This document shows positions 60,401 to 64,000 of a stretch of 64,000 nt of DNA, one piece after another. Where the stretch lies: NCBI RefSeq assembly GCF_003434305.1, contig NZ_QKKX01000046.1, positions 1 to 64,000 of the forward strand. The letters are read 5' to 3'. The notes beneath the pieces are model-generated. The model saw only the letters and a program-made list of their open reading frames with translations, searched no databases and was not told where the DNA came from. A program made the translations under genes and the position numbers. How positions within the stretch are numbered: the first letter of the stretch is position 1; each line of letters starts with the position of its first letter. This stretch comes from Micromonospora sp. MW-13 (GTDB taxonomy: Bacteria > Actinomycetota > Actinomycetes > Mycobacteriales > Micromonosporaceae).

Positions 60401-63400
60401 TCACATCGGTTCCGCGGAAGAAGGTGCTGGTGTGCCGTGGAAAGCGTTCAGCGGCTTGTTGGGCGCCGCGGCTGCTGCCGTGAGCAAAGTCGTGTAGTGG
60501 TCGGCGAGCCGTCGTGCGGTTCCGTGATCGAACAGGTCGGCGGAGTAGGTGATGGCGCCTGCGATCCGGCCGTCGTCGATTCGGACGCCGACGGCGAGGT
60601 CGAACTTGGCAGGCTCAGCGCCCAGTGGCATGGGGCTCACCTTCAGGCCAGGCAGCTCAGGAACGCTCGGTCCGCCTTCCGCGGCGGAGAACATCACTTG
60701 GAAGAAGGGTGTGCGGCCCGGTTCCCGTCGTGGAGTGAGGCGCTCGACCAGCCGCTCGAACGGGACGTCCTGGTTGGCGTACGCGTCCAGCGCCACGTCT
60801 CGTGCCCGCCTGACCAGCTCGGTGAAATCCGGATCCCCGGACAGGTCCATTCGCAACACCAGCGTGTTGACGAAGAACCCGACCGTCCGCTCGATCTCCA
60901 CCCGGTTGCGGCCCGCGACCGGAGTGCCCACGGCCACGTCGGTCGTCCCGCACCACCGTGCCAATACTCCACACCATCCGGCCAGCATCACCATGAACAG
61001 CGTTGCCCCGCATTCGCGGGCCACCCCGCGCAGACGTGCGGCCACGACGTCCGGCACGGAGAAATCCACCACGCCGCCCCGGCCGGAATCCGTGATCGGG
61101 CGGGGCCGGTCGGCCGGGACTCGTGCCGTCACCAATCCGGCCAGCTGCCCCCGCCAGTACGCCAGCTGCCGTTCGGCGACTCCGCTGTCCAACCAGTCCC
61201 GCTGCCAGTAGGCGAAATCCGAGTACCGCACCGACACGTCCGGTAGATCCGGCACCCCGCCGTCAGCCACCACCCCGTACACCCGCGACAACTCATCCCA
61301 CAGGATCTCCATCGACCAGGCGTCGACCGCCACATGATGCGCCGCGAAGACGAAGACGAAGTCCTCAACGCCTGTACGTACCAGGAGACCCCGCACCAGT
61401 GGCCCGGCCCGCAGGTCGAACACGTCGAAAGCGCAGCCGTCGACCAGCCGCGACAGGTCCGCGTCCAGCCGCTCGGGTTCGACTCCGGTCAGGTCGACCA
61501 CCTCGGTGCGGAAGGAGCCCGGTGGCAAGGTGATCAGCGACGGGTTGTCGTCCCGGCCGTGGATGCGTGAACGGAGGATCTCGTGACGGGTGACGAGATA
61601 CGACAGAGAGTCGGCGAAAGCCTGCTCGTCGAGCGCTCCGGACAGTCGCAACGCGACGTAACTGTTGTAGTCGCGACGGTTCGGGTCCAGGTTGTAGAGG
61701 AACCACAGTCGCAGCTGCGACGCGGAAAGCCTGGCCTGGACGTCGTCGGGGCGCTTGGGTATCTCCGACTGTGCTTCTCGGCCCGCGCCCTTGACGGCGT
61801 CGACGAATCCGGCCAGCACCGGGAACTCGAAGAGTGTTTTCATCGCCAGCTCGATCCGCAGCGCCTGCCGGAGCCTCGACACCACCCTGGCCGCCCGCAG
61901 GGAGTGCCCGCCGAGCTCGAAGAAGTCGTCGTCGAGCCCCACCCGGTCGACCTCGAGTTCCCGTTCCCACACGCCCGCGACCAGTTTTCCGATGTCGTCG
62001 CGGGGCGGGACGTAGGTCCGCTCGGGCCGGTTGCGCACGACGTCGGGAAGCGCCGCCCGGTCCACCTTGCCGGTCGGCGTCAGCGGGAGACGGTCCAGTG
62101 TCGCGAACACGGTGGGAACCATGTGATCGGGCAGGGTCACCCGTAGGTGGGCGCGGAGTTCCGACCAGGCCGCCCGCGATCCTGGCTGCCAGACCACGTA
62201 TCCGGCCAGTTCGGGATCCCGTTCCTCGCCGCGTACGGCCACCACCGCATGGGCGACAGCGGGATGCGCGGACAATGCGGCTTCGATCTCGCCCAGTTCG
62301 ACCCGGTGTCCGTGGAGCTGGACCTGGTGGTCCTGCCTGCCGCCGTACATCAGCGATCCGTCAGCTGACCAGGACGCGAGGTCGCCGGTGCGGTACACGC
62401 GTGAGCCGGGCGGCCCATAGGGATCCGGCACGAAACGTTCGGCGGTGAGACCTGGCCTGCCGACATAGCCCCGTGCCACACCGAGTCCACCGATGACGAG
62501 CTCGCCCTGCACGCTGATGGGCGTCAACTGGCCGTGATCGTCCAGGATCCGGACCGTGGCGCCCCGGATCGGACGGCCGATGGGCACCCGGACGCCGGGT
62601 GCGCTGTCCTTCACCGTGTGCATTGTCGTGTAGACGGTGGCCTCGGCCGGGCCATAGACGTTCCACAACGTGTGCACCCGCGGAACCAGCCGCTGGGCGA
62701 GATCGCCGGGCAACGTCGCACCACCGGAGGAAATGCGCAGTTCGGCGGAGTTCCACCCGTCGGGGAGCAGCGACGAGGTCGCGGGGGAGGCGTGCGTGAC
62801 CGTGACCCGGTACCGATCGATCGCCGCCGCGAACTGGTCGCCGTCCGCGGCGACCTCACGGGACAGCACGGCCACCCGCGCGCCACACGTCAACGGAGCC
62901 AGCAGCTCCACGATCACCACATCGGACGCCTGGGACGCGATGGCGCCCATGGTGTCACGTGGGGTCAGTTCCAGCCGGTCGCAGACGTCCAGCATCATGC
63001 CGGACAGTCCCCGATGGGTGATCATCACGCCCTTGGGCTCACCAGTCGAGCCGGACGTGAAGGCGAGGTACGCCAGGGTGTCCGGATCCGCGGCACGTTG
63101 CCCTGCCGTCCGCGCGGAGGGATCGACAGGCCGGTTCGCCGCCGAGTCGAAGTCGATCACGGTCACCGAGGCGGGTGGTCCGTCGGCCCGGACGCCATCC
63201 CGTACCACCACGGCCTCGGCTCCGGACAGAGTCACGATGCGTTCTATCCGGTTGACCGGATACGCCGGATCGATCAGGACGAACGCGCCACCAGCCGCCA
63301 AGACGGCGATCATCGAGACAATGACCGCGGGCGAACGTTCCATCAGGATGCCCACCACGGACTCCGGCCCGATCCCGTTGTCGCCCAACGACTCGCGCAC

Positions 63401-64000
63401 GGCTTCGACCTGACGATCCAGCTCGCGGTACGTCAGTTCGCCGCCGTCCCAGACCACGGCCACCGACTCACCGTCACGGCGGGCTTGTGCCGCGATGACC
63501 TCATGCAGATACGGCAGTGTCTCGGCGGCTTCCGGACCGGTGCCGAGCTGGATCAGGTGGTCGCGCTCGTCGGCCGAGAGAAGACCAAGAGCACTCAACG
63601 GTGCTCCGGGTGACGCGGCGGCTGCCGTGAGCAACGTCGTGTAGTGGGCGGCAAGGCGTTGTGCGGTGTCGCGGTCGAACAGGTCCGCGGAGTAGTTGAT
63701 GGTGCCGATGATCCGGTCGCCGTCGACTCGTACGCCGACGCCGAGGTCGAACTTGGCGGTGTCGACGCCCAGTGGCATCGGGGTCACCGCTATGCCCGGC
63801 AATCGCGGAACGTCCGGCTCGCCGTCCTCCACCGAGAACATCACCTGGAAGAAGGGCGTACGGCCCGGTTCGCGTCGACGGACCAACTGTTCCACCAGAC
63901 GCTCGAACGGCACATCCTGATGCGCGTACGCACTCACGGCCACGTCGCGCACTCGCCTCACCAGATCGCTGAAACGCGGATCGCCAGCCAGATCTACCCG
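60401..64000 (-). CDS. NRPS, (C)-A-T-C, truncated by the window edge
   Basis: The frame is open through the right edge, so the start is outside. Reading from the edge: the end of a condensation domain (to about 63620), an adenylation domain (about 63520-62040; FTSGSTGEPKGVMITHRG, SQASDVVIVELLA, NVYGPAEATVY), a carrier with LGGHSLRAARVV near 61900, and a full condensation domain (about 61700-60480; HHVAVDAWS). The A-domain code by eye is D-V-V-H-I-S-V-V-Y-K; unassigned. The tails of the two C domains are unusually alike, pointing to internal duplication or conversion. It ends 18 bases before the free A-T gene, whose substrate its last C domain could accept. Confidence 0.93.
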   Translation of the reverse strand, partial: RVDLAGDPRFSDLVRRVRDVAVSAYAHQDVPFERLVEQLVRRREPGRTPFFQVMFSVEDGEPDVPRLPGIAVTPMPLGVDTAKFDLGVGVRVDGDRIIGTINYSADLFDRDTAQRLAAHYTTLLTAAAASPGAPLSALGLLSADERDHLIQLGTGPEAAETLPYLHEVIAAQARRDGESVAVVWDGGELTYRELDRQVEAVRESLGDNGIGPESVVGILMERSPAVIVSMIAVLAAGGAFVLIDPAYPVNRIERIVTLSGAEAVVVRDGVRADGPPASVTVIDFDSAANRPVDPSARTAGQRAADPDTLAYLAFTSGSTGEPKGVMITHRGLSGMMLDVCDRLELTPRDTMGAIASQASDVVIVELLAPLTCGARVAVLSREVAADGDQFAAAIDRYRVTVTHASPATSSLLPDGWNSAELRISSGGATLPGDLAQRLVPRVHTLWNVYGPAEATVYTTMHTVKDSAPGVRVPIGRPIRGATVRILDDHGQLTPISVQGELVIGGLGVARGYVGRPGLTAERFVPDPYGPPGSRVYRTGDLASWSADGSLMYGGRQDHQVQLHGHRVELGEIEAALSAHPAVAHAVVAVRGEERDPELAGYVVWQPGSRAAWSELRAHLRVTLPDHMVPTVFATLDRLPLTPTGKVDRAALPDVVRNRPERTYVPPRDDIGKLVAGVWERELEVDRVGLDDDFFELGGHSLRAARVVSRLRQALRIELAMKTLFEFPVLAGFVDAVKGAGREAQSEIPKRPDDVQARLSASQLRLWFLYNLDPNRRDYNSYVALRLSGALDEQAFADSLSYLVTRHEILRSRIHGRDDNPSLITLPPGSFRTEVVDLTGVEPERLDADLSRLVDGCAFDVFDLRAGPLVRGLLVRTGVEDFVFVFAAHHVAVDAWSMEILWDELSRVYGVVADGGVPDLPDVSVRYSDFAYWQRDWLDSGVAERQLAYWRGQLAGLVTARVPADRPRPITDSGRGGVVDFSVPDVVAARLRGVARECGATLFMVMLAGWCGVLARWCGTTDVAVGTPVAGRNRVEIERTVGFFVNTLVLRMDLSGDPDFTELVRRARDVALDAYANQDVPFERLVERLTPRREPGRTPFFQVMFSAAEGGPSVPELPGLKVSPMPLGAEPAKFDLAVGVRIDDGRIAGAITYSADLFDHGTARRLADHYTTLLTAAAAAPNKPLNAFHGTPAPSSAEPM

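Overview
The window is about 70% G+C, uses many GTG and some TTG starts, and packs genes into overlapping operons (ATGA/GTGA junctions). It reads as the chromosome of a high-GC actinomycete. The gene mix (PucR regulators, membrane-anchored HTH proteins, NRPS genes with MbtH) would suit Micromonosporaceae, but there is no rRNA or other marker to fix the genus.

Region A (about 0.3-5.7 kb) is an arsenic resistance island. Divergent units carry an FAD oxidoreductase plus MFS protein on one side and a tandem-domain ArsR, an Acr3 efflux permease, a 33-residue ORF and a thiol-dependent ArsC on the other. The MFS gene appears to have lost an internal segment, and the 33-residue ORF resembles the tail of ArsC.

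Region B (about 5.7-29.2 kb) looks like one catabolic regulon. It has two PucR-type regulators, an aldehyde dehydrogenase, an omega-aminotransferase, a complete set of CoA-ester enzymes (acyl-CoA ligase, crotonase, MaoC hydratase, SDR reductase, thiolase, thioesterase), a polyamine-type ABC importer, a phosphotriesterase-like hydrolase, an ATP-dependent hydantoinase/oxoprolinase pair (HyuA/HyuB) and a D-amino-acid-dehydrogenase-like flavoprotein. Read together: import a nitrogenous compound (a lactam or omega-amino acid is my best guess), open it with ATP, transaminate and oxidise the amino end, activate with CoA and beta-oxidise.

Region C (29.2-33.7 kb) is a boundary zone. It has a TnpB tail remnant, a lipoprotein, a divergent pair of paralogous cytoplasmic-HTH/transmembrane/extracellular-domain proteins sharing a repeat-rich control region, a possible small ORF, and about 0.7 kb with no recognisable gene.

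Region D (33.7 kb to the right edge, running off the window) is a nonribosomal peptide cluster. It holds an Fe(II)/2-oxoglutarate dioxygenase, a PGM1-type ATP-grasp peptide ligase, a complete LeuA/LeuC/LeuD/LeuB-like chain-extension set with its own aminotransferase and amino-acid oxidase, MbtH, two free A-T didomains, three multidomain NRPSs that each end in a condensation domain, a P450, an Asp/Glu-racemase-family protein and an MFS exporter. The layout suggests that alpha-keto acids are homologated and transaminated into a non-standard amino acid, used by a split-module NRPS line, oxidised by P450 and dioxygenase, possibly extended by the ATP-grasp ligase, and exported. No thioesterase is inside the window. 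All domain, motif and specificity readings were done by eye.
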